Part shown: positions 35,132 through 43,441 of the stretch, piece by piece | How the letters are laid out: each line of letters opens with the position of its first letter | Numbering within the stretch: the stretch's first letter is position 1 | DNA from: Polaribacter sp. IC066 | Lineage (GTDB): Bacteria; Bacteroidota; Bacteroidia; Flavobacteriales; Flavobacteriaceae | Length of the DNA stretch: 43,630 nt | Direction: 5' to 3' | Assembly: GCF_007997085.1 (NCBI RefSeq) | Contig: NZ_VORR01000035.1 | Coordinates: 1-43,630, forward strand | Made by a program: the position numbers and the translations under genes | Notes under the pieces: generated by a model | Databases searched by the model: none | Seen by the model: the letters and a program-made list of their open reading frames with translations, nothing else | Told to the model about the DNA's origin: nothing

Positions 35132-36388
35132 TTATTCTTCAAATTCTTCTTTCAGAATTCTTTGAACATCTACAATTGTTTCTTCTTCTAAATCAGTTCT
35201 CTTAACCAACTCTGCAACACTTGTTTCTAGTACACTTCTTGCAGTATCTAAACCGATTTTCTTGAATTCTACGATTACCCAATCTTCAATCTCGTCACCA
35301 AATTCTGTTAACTCTACATCTTCTTCTTCTAAACCTTCTCTTTGAACGTCTATTTCATAACCTGTTAACTCACTTGCCAAACGGATATTTACGCCGCCTC
35401 TACCAATTGCTTTAGAAACTTCTTCTGGTTTTAGTAAAACGCTTACACGTCCTTTTTTACCATTTTTTTCTTCGTCATACATGGTAATTTCCATTGATGT
35501 TACTTTTGCCGGACTCAATGCCCTAGCGATAAATAACTGCTCGTTTTTGGTATAATTGATCACATCAATATTTTCGTTTCCTAATTCACGAACAATTCCG
35601 TGAATTCTAGAACCTTTAACACCTACACAAGCTCCAACAGGATCTATTCGATCATCATAAGAATCTACAGCTACTTTTGCTTTTTCGCCTGGAATTCTTG
35701 CAACACCTTCAACCGTAATTAAACCGTCAAAAACTTCTGGAATTTCTTGTTCGAATAATTTATTTAAAAATGAAGGAGCTGTTCTAGATAAAATAATTGC
35801 AGGTTTATTACCTCTTAATTCTACCGTTTTAATAACACCTCTTACAGAATCTCCTTTTCTAAAAAAGTCTGATCTAATTTGCTCACTTTTTGGTAATACA
35901 ATTTCATTACCATCATCATCTAATAGAATAATTGCATTATGACGAATATGATGCACTTCTGCCGTGTATAACTCGCCTTCTAAATCTTTAAAATGCTTGA
36001 ATATATTTGTACTATCGTGCTCATAAATTTTAGAAATTAAGTTTTGACGCAAAGCCAAAATAGCTCTTCTTCCTAAATCGATTAATTTTACTTCTTCAGA
36101 TACATCTTCTCCAATTTCAAAATCGGGCTCAATTAACCTTGCTTCCGCCAATTCAATCTCTTCGTTATCATCTTCAGAAAAACCATCTGCAACTACTACT
36201 CTATTTCTCCAAATTTCTAAATCTCCCTTATCTGGGTTAATAATAATGTCAAAATTATCATCTGAACCAAATTTACGTTTTAGGGTAGCTCTAAATACTT
36301 CTTCTAAAATAGACATTAATGTTACTCTGTCTATACTTTTATTATCTTTAAATTCTGAAAACGAATCAATTAACGCTATATTTTCCAT
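35132..36388 (-). CDS. nusA: Transcription termination/antitermination factor NusA
   Basis: NusA binds RNA polymerase and RNA to modulate pausing, termination and antitermination. The 418-residue protein has the N-terminal polymerase-binding domain (MENIALIDSFSEFKDNKSID...), an S1 domain at about 135-200, KH1 with the VGACVGVKGSRIHGIVRELG block near 231-250, and KH2 with SKAIGRGGVNIRLASELTGY near 326-345. It ends in an acidic tail and lacks the C-terminal acidic repeats of the E. coli protein, as usual outside Proteobacteria. Middle gene of rimP-nusA-infB, 12 bases after rimP. Confidence 0.97.
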   Translation of the reverse strand: MENIALIDSFSEFKDNKSIDRVTLMSILEEVFRATLKRKFGSDDNFDIIINPDKGDLEIWRNRVVVADGFSEDDNEEIELAEARLIEPDFEIGEDVSEEVKLIDLGRRAILALRQNLISKIYEHDSTNIFKHFKDLEGELYTAEVHHIRHNAIILLDDDGNEIVLPKSEQIRSDFFRKGDSVRGVIKTVELRGNKPAIILSRTAPSFLNKLFEQEIPEVFDGLITVEGVARIPGEKAKVAVDSYDDRIDPVGACVGVKGSRIHGIVRELGNENIDVINYTKNEQLFIARALSPAKVTSMEITMYDEEKNGKKGRVSVLLKPEEVSKAIGRGGVNIRLASELTGYEIDVQREGLEEEDVELTEFGDEIEDWVIVEFKKIGLDTARSVLETSVAELVKRTDLEEETIVDVQRILKEEFEE

Positions 36389-36400
36389 TCTATATTTTAC

Positions 36401-36862
36401 TTAAAATACAATCTTCACTTTTGCTTCCTTAATATCTTGGTATGCTATTGTTGCTGTCTTTTGAACAGTAACTTTCCCTTTACCTATTGGCTTTGGCTCT
36501 CTAGCTTTCCAATTTAGCACAATTTTATCATTATCGGCTGCTACTAAAGTACCTTCTACTTCCTCTTCAGCCAACTTAACTTTTAAAATTCTATTGACGT
36601 TTTTAATATATTGTCTCTTTAATTTAAGTGGGTGAGAAATATCTGGTGTTGATACTTCTAGAGAAAAATCTTCTTCTTCCCTATCAAACTTATCATCGAC
36701 ACTTCTACTTATTCGTATACACTCACTTAAAGGAACGCCATTGTCTCCATCAACAGTAATCTGAATTTTATTGTTTGCTGAAATAACTAAATCAACTAAA
36801 AACAATGATTCATTTACTGCTAAAGCCTCGTCTACTAAATCTTTTACTTTGGTTTGATCCAT
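36401..36862 (-). CDS. rimP: Ribosome maturation factor RimP
   Basis: Assists late assembly of the 30S ribosomal subunit. The 153-residue protein has the alpha-beta N-terminal domain with KIQITVDGDNGVPLSECIRI at about 48-67 and FSLEVSTPDISHPLKLKRQY at about 92-111, the RimP signature (here [DE]-x-x-L-E-V-S-[ST]-P-G/D), followed by the SH3-like C-terminal domain. First gene of rimP-nusA-infB. Its leader contains a consensus promoter and a terminator-like hairpin. Confidence 0.95.
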   Translation of the reverse strand: MDQTKVKDLVDEALAVNESLFLVDLVISANNKIQITVDGDNGVPLSECIRISRSVDDKFDREEEDFSLEVSTPDISHPLKLKRQYIKNVNRILKVKLAEEEVEGTLVAADNDKIVLNWKAREPKPIGKGKVTVQKTATIAYQDIKEAKVKIVF

Positions 36863-36910
36863 TTTAAAATTTTACAAAATTCTCAAAAAATTTGCTTTTG
36901 AGTATAAAAA

Positions 36911-36931
36911 GAGGGGACTTTAAGTCCCCTC
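36911..36931 (-). promoter_or_regulatory. Terminator-like hairpin in the rimP-nusA-infB leader
   Basis: On the minus strand GAGGGGACTTAAAGTCCCCT plus C forms an 8-10 bp GC-rich stem with a small loop, directly followed by TTTTTAT. This is the layout of an intrinsic terminator. It starts about 20-30 bases after the expected transcription start and ends 48 bases before the rimP ATG. No minus-strand gene lies upstream that it could serve, so attenuation of the operon is the natural inference. Confidence 0.75.
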
Positions 36932-36959
36932 ATTTATCAAATTACTGTTAAATTCGGTG

Positions 36960-36989
36960 CAAATATACTAAATGTTTGCTATTTAACAA
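36960..36989 (-). promoter_or_regulatory. Consensus promoter of rimP-nusA-infB
   Basis: Minus strand TTG (36989-36987), a 19-base spacer and TATATTTG (36967-36960): exact match to the Bacteroidota promoter. Predicted start near 36953, giving a leader of about 90 bases. Confidence 0.8.
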
Positions 36990-37053
36990 ACTAATATATA
37001 TTCAATTATTTTCGTAGCTTTAAGTATCTTATAAAAATCTAAATTTTAGCGTC

Positions 37054-37884
37054 ATGAAAAAAATTTTAGTCCCGATTGATTTTTCAAAAAAATCTGAATT
37101 TGCCTCTAAAATGGCGGCAAGAATTGCTAAAAAATCTAACAGCACAATTTACTTATTACACCTCATAGAATTGCCCACTGGAGTTGCCGATATGGGCGCA
37201 GGTAGTAACTTTAGCATCCCTGAAAGTATGCTATACTTAAGAAAGGTTAGAGAGCAAATTGTAGCATTTAAAAATAACTTCTTTCATAAAAGCACTGATG
37301 TTCATTATGCTATAAAACTTCAAAACCCTTATGAGGGTATTTTAAAATATGCTGATAAAATAAATGTCGATTTAATTGTGATGGGATCCAAAGGTCATTC
37401 TAATTTTGAAGAAATACTTATTGGATCGAATACCGAAAAAATAGTAAGAACGTCTAAAGTACCCGTTATTGTAGTAAAAAAGGACAATGAAAAATTTAGA
37501 ATGAAAAATTTAGTTTTTGCTTCTAGTTTTAAAAATGAGAATAAAAAAGAAGTTTTTAGAAAGTTTTTAGGGTTTGCAAATCATTTTAAAAGTAAAATTC
37601 ATTTACTAAAGGTAAATACACCCTCTAATTTTGAGAGTACGCAAGAAGCAACAGAAAAAGTAAAGCGCTTTATAAAAGAATTCGACTTGCCCAAATATTC
37701 GATTCATATTTACAATGATGTTTCTATTGAAAAAGGAATTTTAAATTTCTCTAGAGATCTTAATGCTAATTTAATCGCTTTGAGTACCAGCGGCAGAAGT
37801 GGTTTATCTCATTTGTTTTCTGCCAGCGTCACAAAAAATCTATCTAAAAAAGCCTTAAAACCTATTTTAACTATTAAGGTTTAA
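37054..37884 (+). CDS. Universal stress protein, tandem UspA domains
   Basis: A 276-residue protein with two Usp domains. The first (residues 1-145) starts MKKILVPIDFSKKSEFASKM and has the ATP-binding motif GSKGHSNFEEILIGSNTEKI near 111-130 and PVIVVKK. The second (about 149-276) keeps STSGRSGLSHLFSASVTKNL and KPILTI, but the GxxG-type nucleotide motif is degenerate. Tandem Usp proteins of this size are common in Flavobacteriia, and their ligand or signal is unknown. Transcribed away from rimP. Confidence 0.93.
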   Translation: MKKILVPIDFSKKSEFASKMAARIAKKSNSTIYLLHLIELPTGVADMGAGSNFSIPESMLYLRKVREQIVAFKNNFFHKSTDVHYAIKLQNPYEGILKYADKINVDLIVMGSKGHSNFEEILIGSNTEKIVRTSKVPVIVVKKDNEKFRMKNLVFASSFKNENKKEVFRKFLGFANHFKSKIHLLKVNTPSNFESTQEATEKVKRFIKEFDLPKYSIHIYNDVSIEKGILNFSRDLNANLIALSTSGRSGLSHLFSASVTKNLSKKALKPILTIKV

Positions 37885-37895
37885 GATTTGTACTT

Positions 37896-37903
37896 TATAT
37901 TTG
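37896..37903 (+). promoter_or_regulatory. -7 element TATATTTG for the lipocalin-like gene
   Basis: Exact TAnnTTTG with TTA in place of TTG 19 bases upstream (37874-37876). It ends 25 bases before the ATG at 37929 and argues against the earlier TTG start at 37914. Confidence 0.6.
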
Positions 37904-37928
37904 CCCTAAAATTTTGCAAATATTAGCT

Positions 37929-38342
37929 ATGAAAAAAATATACAAATTCCTTTTAACAATAGTTTTTCTTTCTTCTTGCAGTTCTAATGATAATTTAGGT
38001 TTGTCTACCGACAAAGTTGTTGGGAGTTGGAGTTTAATATCACAAATAATTGATGGGAAGGAGACCATAACTGATTGTGCAAAACAAACCATTTTTACTT
38101 TTCAGGCAGATCGAGTGCTAACACAAACATTTTATAGTATTTTTAATAATGGCTGCAATGCCGGCCCTCAAATTGTAAGTAATTGGTTTTATTCAGGAAA
38201 CTCTCAATATAGAATAGAAAGTACAAATGGTACACTAAGGTCTCTCGAATTTATTTTTACTAAAAATAACACTAAATTTAGTTTAGAAGAGGCAGATAGT
38301 AATGGGCAAATAATTGTTTCTGTTTTTGTAAAGATTATTTAA
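37929..38342 (+). CDS. Lipocalin-like lipoprotein
   Basis: A 137-residue lipoprotein: MKKIYKFLLTIVFLSSC with lipobox LSSC (Cys17), then a short linker and VVGSWSLISQIIDGKE, the G-x-W start of a lipocalin-like beta barrel (DUF5004/lipocalin_4 type). Two cysteine-containing positions (ITDCAKQ and NNGCNAG) are shared with the decayed downstream copy, suggesting a disulphide. Ligand unknown; such proteins are numerous in Bacteroidota. The frame is open to a TTG at 37914, but the ATG is favoured by the promoter and signal peptide. Confidence 0.82.
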   Translation: MKKIYKFLLTIVFLSSCSSNDNLGLSTDKVVGSWSLISQIIDGKETITDCAKQTIFTFQADRVLTQTFYSIFNNGCNAGPQIVSNWFYSGNSQYRIESTNGTLRSLEFIFTKNNTKFSLEEADSNGQIIVSVFVKII

Positions 38343-38380
38343 TTCATTTTTTAACGATTCAATTATACTTGTATTTTTAG

Positions 38381-38793
38381 ATAAAAAAATTATTTTTACT
38401 ATTTTTCGCGACTGTCATTTTAATTTCTTGTGAATCGGATAATGACACGGATTTAGATCCAATTATCGGCACTTGGCAATTACTTCCTAAAAAGTAAATG
38501 AAGCAGAAATGATTGCAGAATGTGGCAGAAAAACTACAATTACTTATTTAGCAAACGGAACAATATCCGAGGTTTCTTATCATAATCAAACAAATACTAC
38601 TTGCTATACAAATGTAAATTCTGCTAATTGGGAAAATATAGAGAACACAACGTATATAATTGATTATGGGAATAATGATAGTGGAACCCGTAAAATAACA
38701 TTCTTTGAGAATAATAGTATGTGTAGCTTTATATCTATACAAGAATATAACGGGACATCAAACACTTATAAAGCAACTTACAAGAAATATTAA
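38381..38793 (+). pseudogene. Second lipocalin-like lipoprotein, degraded
   Basis: From ATA at 38381 the frame reads IKKLFLLFFATVILISCESD, a lipoprotein signal with lipobox LISC, then NDTDLDPIIGTWQLLPKK and a TAA. A one-base shift restores KVNEAEMIAECGRKTTITYL and a good barrel to KATYKKY and TAA at 38793. Damage: start codon ATG to ATA and a frameshift in an A-run near 38488-38494. GTWQLL aligns with GSWSLI of the intact upstream gene, and the two cysteines are conserved, so this is a tandem paralogue. The 94-residue C-terminal frame from 38509 might be expressed but lacks a signal peptide. Confidence 0.75.
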
Positions 38794-38814
38794 CCGAAAA
38801 ACAGCTCACTTTAT

Positions 38815-38837
38815 CACTTTAAAAGTGTTTTTTTTTT
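38815..38837 (+). terminator. Terminator between the lipocalin pair and recR
   Basis: CACTTT-A-AAAGTG (38815-38827) is a short hairpin followed by ten T residues on the plus strand. The final bases overlap the recR stop codon on the minus strand. Confidence 0.6.
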
Positions 38838-39453
38838 AACTTCTAATAGATTGCTCAAAAGGAATTCGATTTACAATACTTCTACCCAACGTAATTTCAT
38901 CTGCATATTCTAATTCGTCGCCAACAGAAATTCCGCGTGCAATTGTAGACGTTATAATGTTAAACCTTTCTATTTGCTTATAAATATAAAAATTAGTGGT
39001 ATCGCCCTCCATTGTTGAGCTTAATGCAAATATAAGTTCTTTTGTTTCACCTTTTTCAACTTTGTTTATTAAAGATTCTATTTGTAGGTTTTGCGGACCA
39101 ATACCCTCAATAGGAGAAATTTTACCGCCTAAAACATGGTATAAACCACTAAATTGCGAAGTGCTTTCAATAGCCATTACATCTCTAATATCTTCTACCA
39201 CACAAACAATTTCTGGATTCCTTTTTGGGTTTTGACAAATATCACACAAAATAGTATCTGAAATATTATGACATTTTTCGCACGTTTTTACATCATTCCT
39301 CAAATGCAGCAACGCTTCCGTTAAATAAGATGTATTTTCTTTTGGTTGTTTTAATAAATGCAACACCAAACGCAATGCTGTTCGTTTTCCGATACCAGGT
39401 AAACGAGATACCTCATTCACTGCATTTTCTAATATTTTTGATGAAAAATCCAT
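38836..39453 (-). CDS. recR: Recombination mediator RecR
   Basis: RecR works with RecF/RecO to load RecA at gapped DNA. The 205-residue protein opens [20 protein letters not shown] and has the helix-hairpin-helix region [17 protein letters not shown] near 18-34, the four-cysteine zinc finger [17 protein letters not shown] near 63-79, and the Toprim domain with [15 protein letters not shown] near 87-101 and [20 protein letters not shown] near 105-124. An upstream TTG at 39477 would add eight residues, but a TAAATTTG -7 element lies between them at 39460-39467, so the ATG at 39453 is chosen. Confidence 0.96.
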   Translation of the reverse strand: MDFSSKILENAVNEVSRLPGIGKRTALRLVLHLLKQPKENTSYLTEALLHLRNDVKTCEKCHNISDTILCDICQNPKRNPEIVCVVEDIRDVMAIESTSQFSGLYHVLGGKISPIEGIGPQNLQIESLINKVEKGETKELIFALSSTMEGDTTNFYIYKQIERFNIITSTIARGISVGDELEYADEITLGRSIVNRIPFEQSIRS

Positions 39454-39459
39454 AGTGTG

Positions 39460-39467
39460 CAAATTTA
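39460..39467 (-). promoter_or_regulatory. -7 element TAAATTTG for recR
   Basis: Exact TAnnTTTG on the minus strand ending 6 bases before the recR ATG. No TTG at -33. It implies a very short or absent leader. The gap from 39478 to 39771 contains this and the divergent symporter promoter, and nothing else seen. Confidence 0.5.
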
Positions 39468-39737
39468 ATACTTTCAATAGAAAAAAGAGAAGAGATTTTA
39501 GAGAAAAGACGTTCTAGATATTTATTAAATTAATTGGGTAAACAGAAGCAATGAATTCTTAAATCAAAAAAAAAAATCTAAATAATTTTTAATTTTATAT
39601 ACACCCCTTATCGTTATAAACCCTAAAACGAAAAGCAATCTGTTTCAATTCGTTTCTACTTTATCTCTAGTATAAATCAGTTTTTCTAAAACTTACACTC
39701 TCTTTTCTTTTTTCTCTTTTCCGAACTCTAAAAATCC

Positions 39738-39745
39738 TATATTCG
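39738..39745 (+). promoter_or_regulatory. -7-like element TATATTCG for the symporter
   Basis: TATATTCG, one mismatch from TAnnTTTG, 26 bases before the ATG. The same octamer stands before the ABC exporter gene (16684-16691). Confidence 0.4.
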
Positions 39746-39771
39746 TAGCCTTAAAAAAAGTAAATCTAAAG

Positions 39772-41202
39772 ATGCAACCAATCCATATTTTATTATTAAT
39801 TGTTAGCTATTTTTCAGTGTTGATGTTTATTTCTTATCTCACTGGAAAATCTGCCAATAACAAAACTTTTTTTAAGGCAGATAATTCTTCGCCTTGGTAT
39901 TTAGTGGCTTTTGGTATGATTGGTGCCTCACTTTCTGGGGTCACTTTTATTTCTGTTCCTGGTTGGGTAGAATCGCAAAGCATGAGTTATATGCAAATGG
40001 TTTTAGGCTATATTGTGGGTTATGCTGTTATTGGTTTGGTTTTATTACCCCTATATTATCGGTTAAACTTAACATCAATTTACACCTATTTACAAGATCG
40101 GTTTGGTGATTATTCTTATAAAACGGGTGCAAGTTTCTTTTTAGTATCAAGAACAATTGGCGCTGCTTTTAGACTCTTTTTAGTCGCTAATGTGCTACAA
40201 TTATTATTGTTTGATGCTTACGGAATTCCTTTTTGGGCAACCGTGACGATTACCATTCTATTAATTTGGTTATACACCTTTAAAGCAGGTATAAAAACAA
40301 TAGTTTGGACAGATACTTTGCAAACCTTGTTTATGTTAATTGCAGTTGGTGTGTGTATTTATACCATTTCTTCTGAAATGGAAATTACCAATATTTTTTC
40401 TTATGTTGCAGAAAACGAACTTTCTAAAACATTCTTTTTTGACGATATAAAAGCTGGTGATTATTTCTGGAAACGTTTTTTAGCAGGCGCTTTTATAGCT
40501 ATTGTAATGACTGGTTTAGACCAAGATATGATGCAAAAAAACTTGACCTGTAGAAACTTAAAAGATGCACAAAAAAACATGTTTTGGTTTACCATTGTTT
40601 TGGTAATTGTTAACTTTTTCTTTTTGGCTTTAGGAGTTTTATTAACAGATTATGCGCAGCAAAACGGAATTGATGCTCACAAAGATCAACTTTTTCCTAT
40701 TATCGCCACAAAAGGAACTTTAGGTTTAGCAACCGCAATTTTCTTTTTATTAGGATTAATTGCCGCAGCATATTCTAGTGCAGATTCGGCATTAACTTCT
40801 TTAACAACTTCTTTTAGTATTGATATTTTAGAAATTGATAAAAAGAAAAATCCAAAAGATCAAGAAAAAACTAGAAAGCAAATTCACATTCTTTTTTCTT
40901 TTATATTGATTGGAACTATTTTGGTTTTTAAATATTTTATTACAGATGCCAGCGTAATTGCGAATATTTTTAAAGCTGCAGGATATACCTATGGACCACT
41001 TTTAGGTCTATACAGTTTTGGATTGTTTACGAAACTAAAAGTAAAAGATAAAATGGTGCCTGCAATTTGTTTACTCGCACCTGTTTTAACTTTCATTATC
41101 AGCTACCAAAGTTTAGTGTTTTTTAATTTTGATTTTGGCTTTTTTGTTTTAGTTCTAAACGGATTTTTAACTTTCACCGGCTTGTATTTGGTAAAACCTT
41201 AA
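39772..41202 (+). CDS. Sodium:solute symporter (SSS family)
   Basis: A 476-residue inner-membrane protein with about 12-13 hydrophobic segments. Family features are SPWYLVAFGMIGASLSGVTF (about residues 40-59), the TM2-3 region with GYAVIGLVLLPLYYRLNLTS and YLQDRFG, GLDQDMMQKNLTCRNLKDAQ (about 244-263; the SSS cytoplasmic signature) and AAAYSSADSALTSLTTSFSI (about 331-350), which contributes the second sodium site. Uses a sodium gradient to take up a small organic solute; the substrate (sugar, proline, pantothenate and others) cannot be decided. Single gene, followed by IS-derived DNA. Confidence 0.93.
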   Translation: MQPIHILLLIVSYFSVLMFISYLTGKSANNKTFFKADNSSPWYLVAFGMIGASLSGVTFISVPGWVESQSMSYMQMVLGYIVGYAVIGLVLLPLYYRLNLTSIYTYLQDRFGDYSYKTGASFFLVSRTIGAAFRLFLVANVLQLLLFDAYGIPFWATVTITILLIWLYTFKAGIKTIVWTDTLQTLFMLIAVGVCIYTISSEMEITNIFSYVAENELSKTFFFDDIKAGDYFWKRFLAGAFIAIVMTGLDQDMMQKNLTCRNLKDAQKNMFWFTIVLVIVNFFFLALGVLLTDYAQQNGIDAHKDQLFPIIATKGTLGLATAIFFLLGLIAAAYSSADSALTSLTTSFSIDILEIDKKKNPKDQEKTRKQIHILFSFILIGTILVFKYFITDASVIANIFKAAGYTYGPLLGLYSFGLFTKLKVKDKMVPAICLLAPVLTFIISYQSLVFFNFDFGFFVLVLNGFLTFTGLYLVKP

Positions 41203-41465
41203 ATCCACAAGTAACATATTAGGATAGTTGAGTTCATTTTAGTTGTATTTAGAATGATGCAACTTTTCAATTAATTGCTATTTCAACGTTCGTTTTAACT
41301 TATTTTTTACCTTTATTTTCTAGTTAAGGTTTAAATCATTGAAATTTCATTTTTGGGAAGAAATCAAAAGAACAAAAAACTTAACTATCTTATTTTAAGT
41401 AAGTTGTGTTTTTGTAGTAGTCGTAATTATCTTAAGCAATTTACTTTATCAAGAAATTTTAATGC

Positions 41466-42738
41466 TTAAATTAGCAGAGGATACTCTTTTTTGGTATACA
41501 ATTTTAGGATATTTTGTCTGGAATGGTATATCCATTTAAATGGAACCACTACAAATCTAAAAATGAACTTTTTTAGTCTGTATGTTGTTTTTACAAAAGA
41601 TACTTTTTCTGAAAAAACAGTGAGTAAATGCAAGAAGAAATTTCTGCACATTGCCATAACCATCATAAAGACCGTATTTTGTTCCAAAAATGAAAAAGGT
41701 AATTTTTTCCAACCAAAATCATTATTCATTTCATCAAAAATCTTTTCAGCAGCACCTCTTTGATTGTAATATTCAATAACCTCTTGGTCTGAAGAATCGG
41801 TATCTGTGGTTAAAATGGCTCGATAAATGAAATTATCTTGATATTCAGTATCAGTTTGTCCTGTTTTATTACGCTCACGACTTACCACATAACGGTAGGT
41901 TTTATCGCCTTTAAAGGGCGTGTATTTTACACTGCAAACTTCTATATCAAAAAGACCTATACGTACAGTTTTCCAGTTTTTTACTGCTCTAATTTGGCAA
42001 GAAAGTTCTACACAACGTTGCGCTCTTATATAAAACAATTTACTGTTTTTCCACCACATCAATACTATCTTTACTGAAAGAACCACAGTCCATTCGACTT
42101 CTATTTATTTTTATGTTCTTGCTTTCTAGCAGTGAATACGAACTTTTTAAGGTATCAGCTTGCTTATATTTTACGTTCGTATTTCCATTTCTATTTTCGA
42201 TATGAACAATGTGTTTTCCAATAGTAGAAACACCAGGGAAGTAGCCACGTTTCATTTTATAACTCTTTTTTGAGTCGTATTTTTCACATGGGATAAACTG
42301 ATGATCGAAATCAAAATCATAGTATTTATTAATTTCTAAAACCCTTGTTTTAAGCAGCATATCTAGGTTTAAAGCATTCAGTTTTTTGTGAGTACTAAAC
42401 TGATGTTCGATACCCGAATTACTGATATGAACTTCTTTTGACTGTGCTAAACTTTTTAAAACTCGACCAATAGTATCTGGAGAACAAACTTTTAAATTTG
42501 GAATTTGAAGAAAGTCTGTCTTTAAATGTTGCTCGATATCTTCGGCGCAATCCCCTCCTGCTAAAAATAGCATCCAAAGATTTTTAATTACATCTAAATA
42601 GCTAAATTCTGACTGTAAAGGTCTCTGTCCAAGTTGCTTTTCAATCAATGAAGAGAATTCAAGATTATTAAATATTTCGGATATAAAATTTAATCCGCCG
42701 TAAGCACTAATATTTTCTGTAGTTGTTGTAATTTTCAC
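41466..42738 (-). pseudogene. IS1380-family transposase, split by a frameshift
   Basis: Two overlapping frames form one transposase: the N-terminal part (42738-42040, 232 residues, starting MKITTTTENISAYGGLNFIS) and the C-terminal part (ending at 41466). They join at about 42045-42050, where frame 0 reads DVVEKQ-stop and the next frame continues NSKLFYIRAQRCVELSCQIR. The shift is +1 beside a run of five A residues. DDE residues are recognisable: Asp in DFDFDHQFIPCEKY, Asp in SRMDCGSFSKD and Glu in GAAEKIFDEMNNDFGW. IS1380 elements are not known to use programmed +1 shifting, so it is probably inactive. Terminal inverted repeats could not be fixed with confidence. Confidence 0.88.
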
Positions 42739-42748
42739 CTGTCAGGGT

Positions 42749-42827
42749 TTTCATCCAAGTTGGTGAAAATTATTGAGATGGAAAAGTCTTGTAACTACTA
42801 TTTTTACAGGACTTTCCGTTTCTTTTG
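42749..42827. repeat. Hairpins upstream of the IS1380 transposase
   Basis: Two adjacent inverted repeats precede the transposase start: TTTTCATCCAAGTTGGTGAA plus AA (42749-42770) with one bulge, and GGAAAAGTCTTGTAA (42780-42794) against TTACAGGACTTTCC (42814-42827) with a bulge and one mismatch. Such structures near IS starts often block transcription or translation entering from outside. Confidence 0.55.
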
Positions 42828-42934
42828 AATTGAGACCTGCGGAGTTAAGGTCATAATCTAATTATTGGAAATATAAATTCGTATTGCTACTCGTCTGCAT
42901 TTATACCTACTTTGAGAAATAATTTTATCAACCA

Positions 42935-43211
42935 AAAAAAAATTAAGAGTTTTTACTGGATTCGAATTTGGACTCGGAACCATTAAATGCAATGCCGACA
43001 ATACTTATTTTAATAATTTTCAGCATGAAGAATTAAGTGGCGGAATTTCTATTATATCTTTAAGTGTTGGCACAAATAAGTGTTTTAACGACCATTTCTG
43101 AATTGAATTTATAATTCCATACCTCACGTTAAGAATATTACTTCAGAAAATTTTAATACTATTTATACAGGTGTTGGTCAGACTATTGGGTTGACCTACA
43201 AACTAAATTAA
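42935..43211 (+). pseudogene. Outer-membrane beta-barrel protein remnant
   Basis: A frame reads KLRVFTGFEFGLGTIKCNAD, NTYFNNFQHEELSGGISIIS, LSVGTNKCFNDHF and then TGA at 43099. Shifted by two, NTIYTGVGQTIGLTYKLN and a TAA end at 43211. Alternating hydrophobic/polar strands with glycine and an ending in an aromatic-Lys-Leu-Asn strand suggest the C-terminus of a Bacteroidota outer-membrane barrel. No start codon or signal peptide remains. It lies between the IS1380 and ISAs1 elements. The identification is tentative. Confidence 0.4.
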
Positions 43212-43441
43212 ACCTAAATTTATTCTTTTAAAGTTTAAAAAAAGTCTTCAAAGAACGTTGTTTTCACTAGTCTTTTCATTTTTTATCAACCCAATCATAA
43301 CCACACTCCTATTAAAAAAATCTTACCAACCTTTATAAAATAGAATTACTAGAGCTACATCAAAGTAATATTTTCAAAAAACAAATTCATTTTTTTTCAT
43401 AAATCTAAAATATTTTAATTTAAATTTGAGAGAGATATTAA

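Noticed and set aside
39454..39477. Longer start (TTG at 39477) for RecR
   Set aside because: A -7 element lies between it and the ATG at 39453, and RecR homologues start at the MDFSSK-like position.
41324..42852. AGTTAAGGT direct repeat on both sides of the IS1380 transposase as a target duplication
   Set aside because: Nine AT-rich bases can match by chance, IS1380 duplications are usually shorter, and no terminal inverted repeats could be aligned inside them.
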